Shown here in pieces: positions 47,549 through 56,422 of a stretch of 64,000 bases of DNA (the stretch's first letter is position 1; the number at the start of each line of letters is the position of its first letter). The notes under the pieces were generated by a model. It ran no database searches. It saw only the letters and a program-made list of their open reading frames with translations, and was not told the origin of the DNA. The position numbers and the translations under genes are program-made. This stretch comes from Nonomuraea turcica (GTDB lineage: Bacteria > Actinomycetota > Actinomycetes > Streptosporangiales > Streptosporangiaceae): the NCBI RefSeq assembly GCF_030718205.1, contig NZ_JAUZQF010000001.1:186001-250000 (forward strand), written 5' to 3'.

Positions 47549-48289
47549 ATGACAAAGACACTTGAACGCAAGGTCGTGCTGGTGACCGGCGCAAGCAGCG
47601 GCATCGGCGAGGCCACGGCTCGTACGCTCGCGGCCGCCGGCCATCATGTGATCCTCACCGCCCGCCGCGCCGACCGCATCAAAACGATCGCCGATGACCT
47701 GTCTGTCGCCGGCTTCTCCGCCGAGGCACGGCCCCTCGACGTCACCGACGGCGCCCGCTTCCATGAGGTGGCCGAAGAAGTGGTGACGTCGTACGGGCGG
47801 CTGGATGTGCTGGTCGGCAATGCCGGTGTGATGCTCCTCTCCCGCCTCGACGCACTGCTGGTCGAGGAGTGGGAGCAGATGCTCGATGTGAACGTGCGCG
47901 GCCTGCTCAACGGCATCGCCGCGACGCTGCCGATCTTCCAGAGCCAGGGGAGCGGCCACTTCGTCACCGTCGCCTCGATCGGCGCCCATCAGGTCGTGGA
48001 GACCTCCGCGATCTACTCAGCCACCAAATACGCGGCCTGGGCGCTGACCGAGGGGCTGCGCCAGGAGTCGGAGCCGGGCATCCGGGTCACCACGATCTCC
48101 CCGGGCGTGGTCGACACCGAACTCGCCGATCACATCACCGACCCGGAAGCCGCCGAGGCCATGCGTACGTACCGGGCCGCCCTGATCCGTCCCGAGGACA
48201 TCGCGAACGCGATCAAGTACGCCCTCGACCAGCCGTCCGACGTGGACGTCAACGAGATCATCCTGCGCCCGTCGGCGCAGCGCCCATAG
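47549..48289 (+). CDS. Short-chain dehydrogenase/reductase
   Basis: 246 residues; ATG 47549, with an in-frame ATG at 47528 as an alternative. Complete SDR motifs: TGASSGIG, GNAG (for NNAG), VASIGAH with the catalytic Ser, and YSATK. Cytoplasmic NAD(P)-dependent oxidoreductase of unknown substrate. Divergent from the XRE regulator, which probably controls it. Confidence 0.92.
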   Translation: MTKTLERKVVLVTGASSGIGEATARTLAAAGHHVILTARRADRIKTIADDLSVAGFSAEARPLDVTDGARFHEVAEEVVTSYGRLDVLVGNAGVMLLSRLDALLVEEWEQMLDVNVRGLLNGIAATLPIFQSQGSGHFVTVASIGAHQVVETSAIYSATKYAAWALTEGLRQESEPGIRVTTISPGVVDTELADHITDPEAAEAMRTYRAALIRPEDIANAIKYALDQPSDVDVNEIILRPSAQRP

Positions 48290-48297
48290 AACGGGGG

Positions 48298-49015
48298 ATG
48301 AGCATGAGCAAGACCTGGTCCATCACCGGCGCCTCCCGTGGCTTCGGCCGCGCGTTCACGGCCGCGGCCCTGGAGCGGGGCGGCCGCCACCGAGGCCGTA
48401 CACCGGGCCCACGCTGAGTTGGGACGGCTCGACGTGGTCGTCAACAACGCGGGCTACGGCCACTTCGGCATGGTGGAGGAGCTATCCGAGAGCGACCTCC
48501 GCGATCAGCTGGAGGCCAACCTGTTCGGTGCGGTCTGGGGCATCCAGGCGGCGCTGCCACTGCTGCGCGCTCAAGGCAGTGGGCACATTGTGCAGGTCTC
48601 CTCGATCGGCGGGGTGGGGGCGTTCACCAACCTGGGTGCGTACCACGCCTCCAAGTGGGCGCTGGAGGGCATCAGCGAGTCCCTGGCCCTGGAGGTGGCG
48701 GCCTTCGGCATCAAGGTCACCCTGGTCGAGCCAGGCGGGTTCGCCACCGACTGGGCGGGCGCTTCGGCCCGGCGATCCCCAGCGCTGCCGGAGTACGACG
48801 GGGTACGGGAGGCCGCGGCCGCGCGCCGCAGTGTGCAGCCGCCGGGCGACCCGGGGGCGGCGGCCCGGACATTGCTGGAGGTCGTGGACTCCGACGAACC
48901 ACCGCTGCGCGTGCTCTTCGGCGCGCAGGCGCCCGGGATCGTCACCGGCATCTATCAACGCCGCCTGGCGGAGTGGAAGAAGTGGGAGCTGCTGGCTCAC
49001 GAGGCCCAGGGCTAG
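48298..49015 (+). pseudogene. SDR gene broken by an internal deletion and frameshift
   Basis: The first 30 codons read MSMSKTWSITGASRGFGRAF and end ALERG, a normal SDR start. The reading then shifts frame near 48383 to ATEAVHRAHAELGRLDVVV-NNAG, and continues to GYHASK-type YHASK and a normal C-terminus (ELLAHEAQG). Between the nucleotide-binding glycines and NNAG about 32 residues remain where intact SDRs have about 70, so roughly 38-40 codons plus a non-multiple of three are missing. The rest of the gene is well preserved, so the loss seems recent. An independently started product from 48338 would lack the cofactor site. Confidence 0.85.
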
Positions 49016-49022
49016 GCCGCGC

Positions 49023-50723
49023 TCACCCTTGGGCGGCGCTCCGGCCCTCCGTCCCCGTGACGCTGATCGTGCCGGTGGTGCCGCGCAGGCCGAAGCCGTA
49101 GTGGTACCGCTGTCGCTCCTGCCCCGTCGTGAAGAGGAGCGGGATGGCGATGCTGTGCAGCCGTTGCCACGTGTCGGCCTGCTCCGCGTAGGCCGTGACG
49201 GATTGGTCGGTCATCTCCAAGGCCAAGCGGTCTCCCGGGCTCAGGCGCAGCGGGATCTCGTTGGGCACGTGGACGAATTCGCCGTTCAGGCGTACGTCGA
49301 TCCCGCTGGTCTGGCGGGTGTTGTTGTACCACACGGTGACGTAGTTGCTCCGGTCCTTCACCCAGCCGGCGAAGAGGCTGTCCTCGGTCTCGCCGCTTCC
49401 TGCGAGGCCTCCGACGGTCACGATGCTGACCGCCCGGCCGGAGGACGGCGCACTCGGCCCGGCCACCAGAGCGAAGAACGGGGCCGAGCCGCTCCCGCTG
49501 AACCGCCCTCCACCCACGCTGATCTCCGGCTTCTGCTCGTCGGGGAACGGCTGGTAGACGGTATATCGGCCGGAGGTGTCGCCGGCGAACTCGTCGAAGC
49601 CGTCGACCTTGGGAAACGCCGCGAGGTCCAGTACGGGAGGGAGTGGCGCCTGCGCCTGCTGTGTCTGCGACTTGCTCGGCTCGGCGGTGACCGGCCCACC
49701 GAGCAGAGACGGCGAGAACACCACCCCCGCAGTCACGGCGGCGGCCGACACTGCGACCGCTATTGTGATCTTGATCCAGGGCGTCCGCCGCCGCGGCGCA
49801 CGGTGCCCCTGAGGGGGCGCGACCGGATCAGTGTCGTGCCTGCCCTGCAGCTGGATCGTCGGCGTCGGCCGCCCCGCTCCTCCCGCCGGCGCGACACGGT
49901 TGTCGTAGCCGCTGGTGTTGGCGCGGCCGGTGAGATCGCGGAGCACATGGGCGGCGGCCGGGCGCGCCGTCGGGTCCTTGGCCAGGCAGGCGAGCACCAG
50001 CGGGCGCAGCGGGCCGGGCACAGCGGAGACCTCGGGCTCGGCGTGCAGGATGGCGTGCAGAATCGCGGGCACCACCGCGCCGCTGAACGGGATTCGCCCG
50101 CTCGCGGCGAAGACCATGGTGCCGGCCCAGGAGAACATGTCCGAGGCCGGGGTGAGCGTCTCGGCCGAGAGCTGCTCGGGAGACATGTACGCGGGCGTCC
50201 CCAACAGCGAGGTGTTGCTCGTGACGTGGTCGATGGCGCGGGCGATGCCGAAGTCGATCACGACGGGCCCTTCCGGTCCCAGGATCACGTTGCTCGGCTT
50301 GAAGTCGCGGTGCACGATCCCGGCGCTGTGGATCGAGGCGAGCGCGGTCAACGTGGAGACCGCCAGCCGCTCCAGCCCGCTGCCGGTCCGCGGACCGTCG
50401 CGCTTGACCAGCTCGTCCAGGGACGGCCCCGGGACGTATTCGCTGACGATGTACGGCCGCTCGGCCACCAGGCCGGTGCCGATCACCCTGGCGGTACAGA
50501 ACGCGGCGACCCGGGCCGCGACCTCCGCCTCGCGCAGGAAGCGGCGCCGCGTGTCGGCATCGGCCGCGTACCGCGCATGCAGCATCTTGATCGCCACACG
50601 CTGTCCGTCGGGCGACTCCCCTAGGAAGACAGACCCCTGGCCGCCCTCGCCTAACCGCGCCACGACCCGGTAGTCGCCGATGCCCTCCGGCACTCGGTCC
50701 TCGACCATGCCATGAATGGTCAC
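49023..50723 (-). CDS. Membrane Ser/Thr protein kinase
   Basis: 566 residues from GTG 50723 (GGAG upstream; ATG 50708 is an alternative). A PknB-type kinase domain (about 13-270): GEGGQGSVFLG, VAIKML, HRDFKPSN, DFG and APE-like SPEQL. A Pro-rich linker, one membrane segment (about 315-337) and an extracellular domain of about 220 residues follow. That domain resembles a jelly-roll/concanavalin-like fold (VTVWYNNTRQTSGIDVRLN), with no PASTA repeats. It may sense a surface glycan or protein. HRDFKPSN differs from the usual HRDLKPxN by a conservative change. Confidence 0.92.
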   Translation of the reverse strand: MTIHGMVEDRVPEGIGDYRVVARLGEGGQGSVFLGESPDGQRVAIKMLHARYAADADTRRRFLREAEVAARVAAFCTARVIGTGLVAERPYIVSEYVPGPSLDELVKRDGPRTGSGLERLAVSTLTALASIHSAGIVHRDFKPSNVILGPEGPVVIDFGIARAIDHVTSNTSLLGTPAYMSPEQLSAETLTPASDMFSWAGTMVFAASGRIPFSGAVVPAILHAILHAEPEVSAVPGPLRPLVLACLAKDPTARPAAAHVLRDLTGRANTSGYDNRVAPAGGAGRPTPTIQLQGRHDTDPVAPPQGHRAPRRRTPWIKITIAVAVSAAAVTAGVVFSPSLLGGPVTAEPSKSQTQQAQAPLPPVLDLAAFPKVDGFDEFAGDTSGRYTVYQPFPDEQKPEISVGGGRFSGSGSAPFFALVAGPSAPSSGRAVSIVTVGGLAGSGETEDSLFAGWVKDRSNYVTVWYNNTRQTSGIDVRLNGEFVHVPNEIPLRLSPGDRLALEMTDQSVTAYAEQADTWQRLHSIAIPLLFTTGQERQRYHYGFGLRGTTGTISVTGTEGRSAAQG

Positions 50724-50754
50724 GCAATCACTCCGCAAGATCGGCTTAGGTCGC

Positions 50755-50800
50755 TTGCTAACCGGAAAGCCTTTCCGTATAGTTCCGGAATAGCTTTCCG
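50755..50800 (+). promoter_or_regulatory. Promoter with an overlapping operator array before the AKR gene
   Basis: TTGCTA (50755-50760) and TATAGT (50778-50783) stand 17 bp apart. The spacer is almost filled by the palindrome CGGAAA-GCC-TTTCCG (50763-50777). TTCCGGAA (50783-50790) and GCTTTCCG (50793-50800) follow. A repressor bound there would block RNA polymerase. The predicted leader is about 80 nt. Confidence 0.65.
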
Positions 50801-50871
50801 CTTCGGTTTACCGTACGGCACCGACAGATCGCTCACCACACCCTCGACCACAACAAACCCAGGAGAACCGC

Positions 50872-51924
50872 ATGCAGTACCGCACCCTCGGCCGGACCGG
50901 CATCAAGGTCAGCCCCTACGCGCTCGGCGCCATGATGTTCGGGGCCGTCGGCAACCCCGACCACGACGACTCGATCAAGATTATCCATAGGGCCCTCGAC
51001 GCCGGGATCAACTTCATCGACACCGCCGACATGTACTCCCACGGCGAGTCCGAGGAGATCGTGGGCAAGGCACTCAAGGGCCGCCGCGACGACGTCGTGC
51101 TCGCCACCAAGGCCAGGTTCCCCGTGAACTTTGACCCCAGCGGCGCCACCCCGGTCGTTCCGAACCGGTCGGGAGCCTCTCGCCTCTGGCTGATCCGCGC
51201 CCTGGACGGCTCGCTGCGCCGCCTGGGCACCGACTACGTCGACCTGTTCCAGATCCACCGGCCCGACCCCGACACCGACATCGAGGAGACCCTCTCGGTG
51301 CTCACCGACCTGGTGCGGGCCGGCAAGGTCCGGGCCATCGGCACCTCCTCCCTGCCCGCCTCGGACATCGTCCAGTCCCACTGGGTCGCCGAGCGGCGCG
51401 GCCTGACCCGGTTGCGCACCGAGCAGCCTCCGTACTCGATCCTCAACCGCGGCATCGAGCGCGAGGTCCTCCCCGTGGCCCAGGAGTACGGCATGGGCAC
51501 CCTGGTCTGGAGCCCGCTCGCCGGCGGCCTGCTCACCGGCCGCTACCGCAAGAACCAGCAGAACGCCACACACCGGTCCCAGTTCGGCTTCCAGCATCTG
51601 AGCGACGAGCGCCGCCTGGACGCCGTCGAGCAGCTCATCCCCGTCGCCCAGGACGCCGGGATCTCGCTGACCCACCTGGCCATGGCCTTCGCCATCGCCC
51701 ACCCCGGCGTCACGTCCGCGATCATCGGACCACGCACCATGGATCACCTCGACGACCTGCTCGCCGGCGTCGACGTCAAGCTCACCGACGAGATCCTCGA
51801 CCGGATCGACGAGATCGTCCCGCCCGGCACCGACATCGGCCGGCTCGACATGGCCTACAACCCACCCGCCATCCAGCACGCGCGCCTGCGTCGCCGGCCC
51901 GCCGACGAACGCGCCGCCGCCTGA
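50872..51924 (+). CDS. Aldo/keto reductase
   Basis: 350 residues, ATG with AGGAG upstream. (beta/alpha)8 AKR with the catalytic set D50, Y55 (IDTADMYSHGESEE), K80 and H129 (FQIHRPD). The C-terminal NADPH-binding SAIIGPRTMDHL is present. This is the Kv-beta-like AKR branch acting on small aldehydes or ketones. A repressor-type operator array controls its promoter. No regulator is adjacent. Confidence 0.92.
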   Translation: MQYRTLGRTGIKVSPYALGAMMFGAVGNPDHDDSIKIIHRALDAGINFIDTADMYSHGESEEIVGKALKGRRDDVVLATKARFPVNFDPSGATPVVPNRSGASRLWLIRALDGSLRRLGTDYVDLFQIHRPDPDTDIEETLSVLTDLVRAGKVRAIGTSSLPASDIVQSHWVAERRGLTRLRTEQPPYSILNRGIEREVLPVAQEYGMGTLVWSPLAGGLLTGRYRKNQQNATHRSQFGFQHLSDERRLDAVEQLIPVAQDAGISLTHLAMAFAIAHPGVTSAIIGPRTMDHLDDLLAGVDVKLTDEILDRIDEIVPPGTDIGRLDMAYNPPAIQHARLRRRPADERAAA

Positions 51925-52004
51925 CCGCATCCCCTCACCATCCCCGCTTATCGTCACGCGTAAAACGGGATGAACCCCTCCAGGTTCGGTGCGAGGCTGG
52001 GCTC

Positions 52005-52568
52005 GTGAGCGACACGCGAACCGTGGTCCTGGTCGAGGGCGTCAGTGACAAGTCGGCCATTCAAGCGTTGGCCGAGCGCCGTGGCCGGAACCTGGCGGCC
52101 GAAGGCATCTCCCTTGTGGCGATGGGCGGTGCCACAAATATCGGGACATATATCGGCAGGTTCGGCCCGTCCGGTCGCAACCTCCGGCTGGCCGGTCTGT
52201 GCGACGTCGGAGAGGAAGGCGACTTCCGGAGGGTTCTCGAGCGCGCCGGCCTGGGATCCAATCTCAGCCGAAGCGATCTGGAAGCGCTCGGATTCTTCGT
52301 GTGCGTCGCTGACCTGGAAGACGAGCTGATCCGCGCCCTCGGCACCGCCACGGTTGAGCGCGTCATTGACGCCGAGGGCGAGCTCCGCTCATTTCGCACG
52401 CTTCAGAAGCAACCCGAATGGCGCGGGAGCGCCACTCACGACCAGCTGCGCCGGTTCATGGGATCAGGCGGTGGCCGCAAGATCCGCTACTCTGGCCTGC
52501 TCGCCGCGGCACTCGATCTCGATCGCGTGCCGCGGCCGCTGGATAGGCTGCTGGCCCACCTTTGCTGA
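52005..52568 (+). CDS. Stand-alone TOPRIM domain protein (OLD-nuclease-like)
   Basis: 187 residues, GTG start. The N-terminal VLVEGVSDKSAIQALAERRGRNL carries the TOPRIM Glu, and a LAGLCDVGEEGD segment the acidic cluster. ADLEDELIRALG is typical of the TOPRIM domain of OLD-family ATP-dependent endonucleases. No ABC/AAA ATPase domain is present in the gene or next to it. It may be a free-standing nuclease or nucleotidyl-processing domain. Confidence 0.8.
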   Translation: MSDTRTVVLVEGVSDKSAIQALAERRGRNLAAEGISLVAMGGATNIGTYIGRFGPSGRNLRLAGLCDVGEEGDFRRVLERAGLGSNLSRSDLEALGFFVCVADLEDELIRALGTATVERVIDAEGELRSFRTLQKQPEWRGSATHDQLRRFMGSGGGRKIRYSGLLAAALDLDRVPRPLDRLLAHLC

Positions 52569-52599
52569 TCTCCTTCCTCATCGCGGAGGAACACAAGAC

Positions 52600-53142
52600 T
52601 CAGCCGCCGGTCAGATAGCGCTGGAGAGTCGGCGCGAGCCACTCGATCACCTCCTCGTCCGCCATGTCGGCCGCGGGAGGAAATTTCAGAATGTAGCGGC
52701 AGAGCGCCATCCCCAGCACTTGGGAGGCCACGAGCGCCGCCCTGGTCGCCGCCTGGTCCCCCGCGAAGACTGCGGTCACCGGCGCGAGCTGGCCGCCGAA
52801 GACCTCGCGCATGCGCCTGGCCGCGGTCTCGTTCGTCACCCCCGTACGCAGCAGGACCTGAAGCACGTCATCGGCGTGCCACCGCTCCAGGAAATGCCGG
52901 ATCACCATCTCGCCCAGGCGCTCGCGCGGCACCTGGCTCAGGTCGGGCAGGCGTAGGTCGAACTCGGCGGCGCTGGCGAACAGCTTGTCCTTCGTGCCGA
53001 AGTACCGCATCACCATCGCCGGGTCAATGCCCGCGTCGGCGGCGACCGCCCTGATCGTCGCCTTCTCGTAGCCGTCGGCGGCGAAGCGCTCGCGGGCGGC
53101 GGCCAGGATGGCCGCCTTGGTCTCTCCTGCCGATCTCCTCAT
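52600..53142 (-). CDS. TetR family transcriptional regulator
   Basis: 180 residues. N-terminal HTH (AILAAARERFAADGYEKATIRAVAADAGIDPAMVMRYFGTK in blocks typical of TetR) and a C-terminal ligand domain. Divergent from an SDR gene 84 bp away. An inverted repeat CCAACA-CG-TGTTGA and TCAACAATTGTTGGC (53158-53205) between them is the probable operator. Confidence 0.92.
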   Translation of the reverse strand: MRRSAGETKAAILAAARERFAADGYEKATIRAVAADAGIDPAMVMRYFGTKDKLFASAAEFDLRLPDLSQVPRERLGEMVIRHFLERWHADDVLQVLLRTGVTNETAARRMREVFGGQLAPVTAVFAGDQAATRAALVASQVLGMALCRYILKFPPAADMADEEVIEWLAPTLQRYLTGG

Positions 53143-53157
53143 GCCAGCAAGTGTAGG

Positions 53158-53205
53158 CCAACACGTGTTGACTTTGTGGGCACGTTAGGTCAACAATTGT
53201 TGGCA
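53158..53205. promoter_or_regulatory. Probable TetR operator
   Basis: Two dyads occur between the divergent TetR and SDR genes: CCAACACGTGTTGA at about 53158-53171 and TCAACAATTGTTGGC at about 53191-53205. They share the half site CCAACA/TGTTGR and probably form a pair of repressor sites. Confidence 0.6.
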
Positions 53206-53225
53206 TGAGCCGAAAGGAGCACGCC

Positions 53226-54044
53226 ATGTCGAAGACAGTGCTGGTCACCGGTGCTTCCACCGGAATCGGGCGGGCCACCGCCCTTCTGCTGGCCCGCGAG
53301 GGCTTCACCGTCTACGCCGGAGTCCGCAAGGAGGCCGACGGCCAGGCGCTCGGCCCGACGGTCACCCCGATCACGCTGGACGTCACCGACCCCGGCCAGA
53401 TCGCGCAAGCGGTCAGGACGATCGATCGCCTGGACGCCCTGGTCAACAACGCCGGCATCGGCGTCACCGGCCCCCTGGAGTTCGTCTCCCTGGACGCGCT
53501 GCGCCGGCAGTACGAGGTCAACGTCTTCGGCCAGGTGGCCGTCACCCAGGCCATGCTGCCGAAGCTGCGCGCCTCGAAAGGCCGCGTCGTCACCGTCGGC
53601 TCGGTCGGCAGCTGGATCACCCTGCCCTTCGGCGGCCCCCTGTGCTCCTCCAAACACGCCATCCGCTCCCTCAACGACGCGCTGCGCATGGAGGTCAAGC
53701 CCTGGGGCATCCGCGCGGTCCTCATCGAACCCGGCTCCATCCACACCGCCGCCGTCGACAAGCTCGAAGGCGAGGTCGAACCCCGCCTGGCCGCCATCGG
53801 CGAGGAAGGCAGACGCCTGTACGGCGCCGCCTACCGGACCATGGTCACCAGCGGCCTGAAGGAAGAGCGCTCCGGCTCCAGCCCCGACGTGGTCGCCCGC
53901 GCCGTCCTGCACGCCCTGACCGCCCGCAAGCCGCGCTCGCGCTACCCGGTCGGCAAGAAATCACGGCTGATGAGCACGCTCGGCCGCATCCTCCCCCAAT
54001 ACACCCTCGACGCCCTGCGGCTGCGCGCACTGGGCCTGTCCTGA
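53226..54044 (+). CDS. SDR family oxidoreductase with non-canonical active site
   Basis: 272 residues from ATG 53226 (AAAGGAG upstream). The Rossmann fold is intact: TGASTGIG and NNAG. The catalytic stretch reads GGPLCSSKHA: the Lys (K143) is there but Leu139 stands where the Tyr of YxxxK is expected. Ser is available in VGSVGSW. The C-terminal half is typical of the retinol-dehydrogenase-like SDR branch. It could be a lineage variant, use another residue, or be inactive as a reductase. Controlled by the divergent TetR gene. Confidence 0.88.
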   Translation: MSKTVLVTGASTGIGRATALLLAREGFTVYAGVRKEADGQALGPTVTPITLDVTDPGQIAQAVRTIDRLDALVNNAGIGVTGPLEFVSLDALRRQYEVNVFGQVAVTQAMLPKLRASKGRVVTVGSVGSWITLPFGGPLCSSKHAIRSLNDALRMEVKPWGIRAVLIEPGSIHTAAVDKLEGEVEPRLAAIGEEGRRLYGAAYRTMVTSGLKEERSGSSPDVVARAVLHALTARKPRSRYPVGKKSRLMSTLGRILPQYTLDALRLRALGLS

Positions 54045-54096
54045 CCCGTGGGCCACAACCTGTGAGGCGCCCCCCAACACCGCACAATGGAGGGCC

Positions 54097-54678
54097 ATGA
54101 TGCCTTTCGACGCTGTGCTCTGCGACCTTGACGGCGTGCTCCGCCACTTCGACCATGCCGTTCAGGCGGAAATCGAGGCCCGTTACGGGCTGCCGCTGAT
54201 GCGGACCGCCTTCGACCCAGCCCTCATCGGGCCGGCCACACTCGGCCTGATCAGCGAGGAGAAGTGGGCGGAGTCGGTCGTCGTCGCCCTGGGCGGAGAC
54301 GAACGGGCAAGGCTCGCGGTCGCCGAGTTCATCGCCGTACCGTTCACGGTGGATGAGGACGTCAAGGCGCTGCTGGCGAAGGCACAGGAGCGAGTGCCGG
54401 TGGTGCTGGTGACCAACGCCACGGACACCTTGGACGAGCACCTGGACCGCATCGGACTCACCCACTTCGCCGACGCCGTGGTCAGCAGCGCCACGGTCGG
54501 GGTGGCCAAGCCCGACCAGCGCATCTACGAGATCGCCGCAGAACTCGCCGGCGCCGCCACCGAGCGCTGCCTGTTCGTGGACGACCGGCTCGAGAACGTA
54601 GAGGCGGCCACATCGCTCGGCATGACCGGTGTCCACTACCGAACGGTGGCGGACCTCGCCGCTCGGTTGCCGTGGTAG
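54097..54678 (+). CDS. HAD superfamily hydrolase
   Basis: 193 residues. Nucleophile and acid/base Asp in CDLDGVL (D10, D12), a small helical cap, the motif II Thr/Ser in VVLVTNATD, motif III Lys in VGVAKPDQRIYE and motif IV FVDDRLENVEAA. A phosphatase or haloacid-type hydrolase of unknown substrate. The next gene follows after 87 bp. Confidence 0.9.
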   Translation: MMPFDAVLCDLDGVLRHFDHAVQAEIEARYGLPLMRTAFDPALIGPATLGLISEEKWAESVVVALGGDERARLAVAEFIAVPFTVDEDVKALLAKAQERVPVVLVTNATDTLDEHLDRIGLTHFADAVVSSATVGVAKPDQRIYEIAAELAGAATERCLFVDDRLENVEAATSLGMTGVHYRTVADLAARLPW

Positions 54679-54765
54679 CGTCGCCGTGGCGGCTCGTACG
54701 TGCCTGCCCCGGACGAGATGTGCGCCGTACCCGGCCCGCCAAGACGACGCACTCAAGGAGACGTC

Positions 54766-55644
54766 TTGGGTGCCCACACCTCCCTGATCGACTTCACCGC
54801 AGCGACTCCCCGGCCTCGTGCGTTGGATGTCCGGTGGATCCACGGCTCGCCGTCGGCCAAGCACAACACCGACCCGGACATCCAGGTCCACGCCTACGAC
54901 GAGCACACGTTCATCCTCCGGCAGAACATGGCGATCGACTACGAGGCGCCGTTCCTGTTCCTGCTCTTCGGCAACACCCAGGCGGTGCTGATCGACACCG
55001 GAGCCACCGAATCCGCCGACTTCTTCCCTCTTCGCCGGGTGGTCGACGAGCTCATTGAGTCCTGGCTCGCCCGTCACCCCCGGCACGGGTACCACCTGCT
55101 AGTGCTCCACACCCATCCGCACGGTGACCACATCGCGGGCGACGGCCAGTTCACCGATCGTCCCGACACCACGGTGGTCGGCGCGGACCTGGCCACTGCC
55201 TGGGCGTACTTCGAATTCGCCGACCACCCCGCTGCCGTGGCGCAGGTCGACCTGGGAGGCCGGGTGCTGGAGTGTCTGGCCACCCCGGGCCACCACGAAG
55301 CGGCGGTCACGTTCTACGACCCGTGGACCGGATTCCTCCTCACCGGCGACACGGTCTACCCCGGCCGGCTCTACATTCAGGACTGGCAGGCATTCACCCG
55401 GACGATCGATCGCTTGATCGACTTCTGCGATCTCCGGACGGTCACCCACGTGCTCGGCTGCCACATCGAGATGACCCGGCAACCGGGCATGGACTATCCG
55501 ATCCGCACTGTCTACCAGCCCGACGAGCCCCCACTGCAGATGACCACCGGTCACCTGCACGAGATCCGCGCAGCGCTGAAGGAGATCGGCGACCAACCCA
55601 GCCGCCGCGCCTTCCCGCTCTTCGTCCTGTGCCCCAGCGCCTGA
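54766..55644 (+). CDS. MBL-fold metallo-hydrolase
   Basis: 292 residues from TTG 54766, chosen because AAGGAG lies 5 nt upstream; the longer frame from 54700 has none. HTHPHGDHIAGD is the metallo-beta-lactamase signature, with TPGHHEAA, LLTGDTVYPG and GCHIEMT completing the metal site. Substrate unknown. Same direction as the HAD gene. Confidence 0.88.
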   Translation: MGAHTSLIDFTAATPRPRALDVRWIHGSPSAKHNTDPDIQVHAYDEHTFILRQNMAIDYEAPFLFLLFGNTQAVLIDTGATESADFFPLRRVVDELIESWLARHPRHGYHLLVLHTHPHGDHIAGDGQFTDRPDTTVVGADLATAWAYFEFADHPAAVAQVDLGGRVLECLATPGHHEAAVTFYDPWTGFLLTGDTVYPGRLYIQDWQAFTRTIDRLIDFCDLRTVTHVLGCHIEMTRQPGMDYPIRTVYQPDEPPLQMTTGHLHEIRAALKEIGDQPSRRAFPLFVLCPSA

Positions 55645-55659
55645 GCGACGCGAACAGAC

Positions 55660-55840
55660 GAGGTCCAGTCCCCAGCGCCCCGAACGTCAGGCTCGCCACA
55701 AGCGCGCACGAGCGGTGACGGAAGAGCCGGAGATCGAGGAGAGGGCGGTTCTGGTCCGCAGGGCGTGCCGGGCGAACGCCGCGACCAGGCTCACCCCCGC
55801 CACCAGGCTGATGATCGCCGTAGCGCTGCCGAGGCCCCGG
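55660..55840 (-). pseudogene. MFS transporter fragment with a frameshift
   Basis: The minus strand reads GSATAIISLVAGVSLVAAF then RHALRTRTAL, followed after a 2-nt (TC) insertion by LLDLRLFRHRSCALVASLTF. This joins a membrane helix to the loop typical of EmrB/QacA-type drug exporters. Both ends are missing: it abuts the MBL gene on one side and an XRE fragment on the other. Confidence 0.65.
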
Positions 55841-56032
55841 CCTTCCGCACCGTCCTCACCGCCGATTCGCCGGCCGGGTGGGTGACGTCGGTCAGTTCGG
55901 CGATGCCTACGCCGAGGACGCGCGCCAGTTCCACCAGCACGCTGTGGCTGTCGATGCGGCGTACGCCGCGTTCGACCTGGCTGAGCCAGCTCTCCGACCG
56001 GCCGATCAGACCGGCGACGTGCCACCGATCAA
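55835..56032 (-). pseudogene. XRE regulator fragment
   Basis: A frame on the minus strand reads GLIGRSESWLSQVERGVRR then DSHSVLVELARVLGVGIAEL, the second half of an XRE-type HTH, but without an N-terminus or a ligand domain. It joins the MFS fragment directly at about 55835 and overlaps the end of the flavoprotein remnant in another frame. Confidence 0.65.
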
Positions 56033-56422
56033 CTGGTTCAGCTCGCTAAGGACATCGTCCCAGGCAGGCATACGTCTCTCATAGGGCGCCGAGGGATCGA
56101 ACAACACCCGCACGCCCATCTGCCTCAGAACGTCGAGACTGCGCTCAAAAGCCAGGTGCGTGGCGAGGGCGGGCTTCAGCATGGGCACGGCCACGATCGG
56201 CACCCCGTAACCAGTCAGCTCACACAGCAGGCCGAGCGCGAAGTCGCTCCGCACCGGCTCCCCGGTCAGCTCCTCAAGCTGCAGCGGATCGAAGAACCGT
56301 AGGCCCAAGGGGGTAGAGACGACGAGCACCCGCCAACGGGAGGCTTTTGCCTTGACCACGAGATCGGCGATGGATCCGGCATGGGACGGGGCCGCGCTGG
56401 TGACCACATGCAACACGGACAC
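56006..56422 (-). pseudogene. Flavoprotein (PF02441-type) with an internal deletion
   Basis: About 138 residues from GTG 56422; no ribosome-binding site. VLHVVTSAAPSHAGSIADLV and WRVLVVSTPLGLRFF match actinomycete flavoproteins of the phosphopantothenoylcysteine-decarboxylase fold, which start the same way. After EPVRSDF the sequence jumps to ALGLLCELTGYG; the central block with PATFNxxNKWA and the residues before ALGL, about 45 residues, is missing in frame. The FMN-binding centre is thus lost. The C-terminus (SELNQLIGGTSPV) is also altered. Confidence 0.65.

Noticed and set aside
46625..47989. 454-residue form of the XRE regulator
   Set aside because: The first 181 codons are the shadow of the divergent SDR gene; the HTH begins right after ATG 47446.
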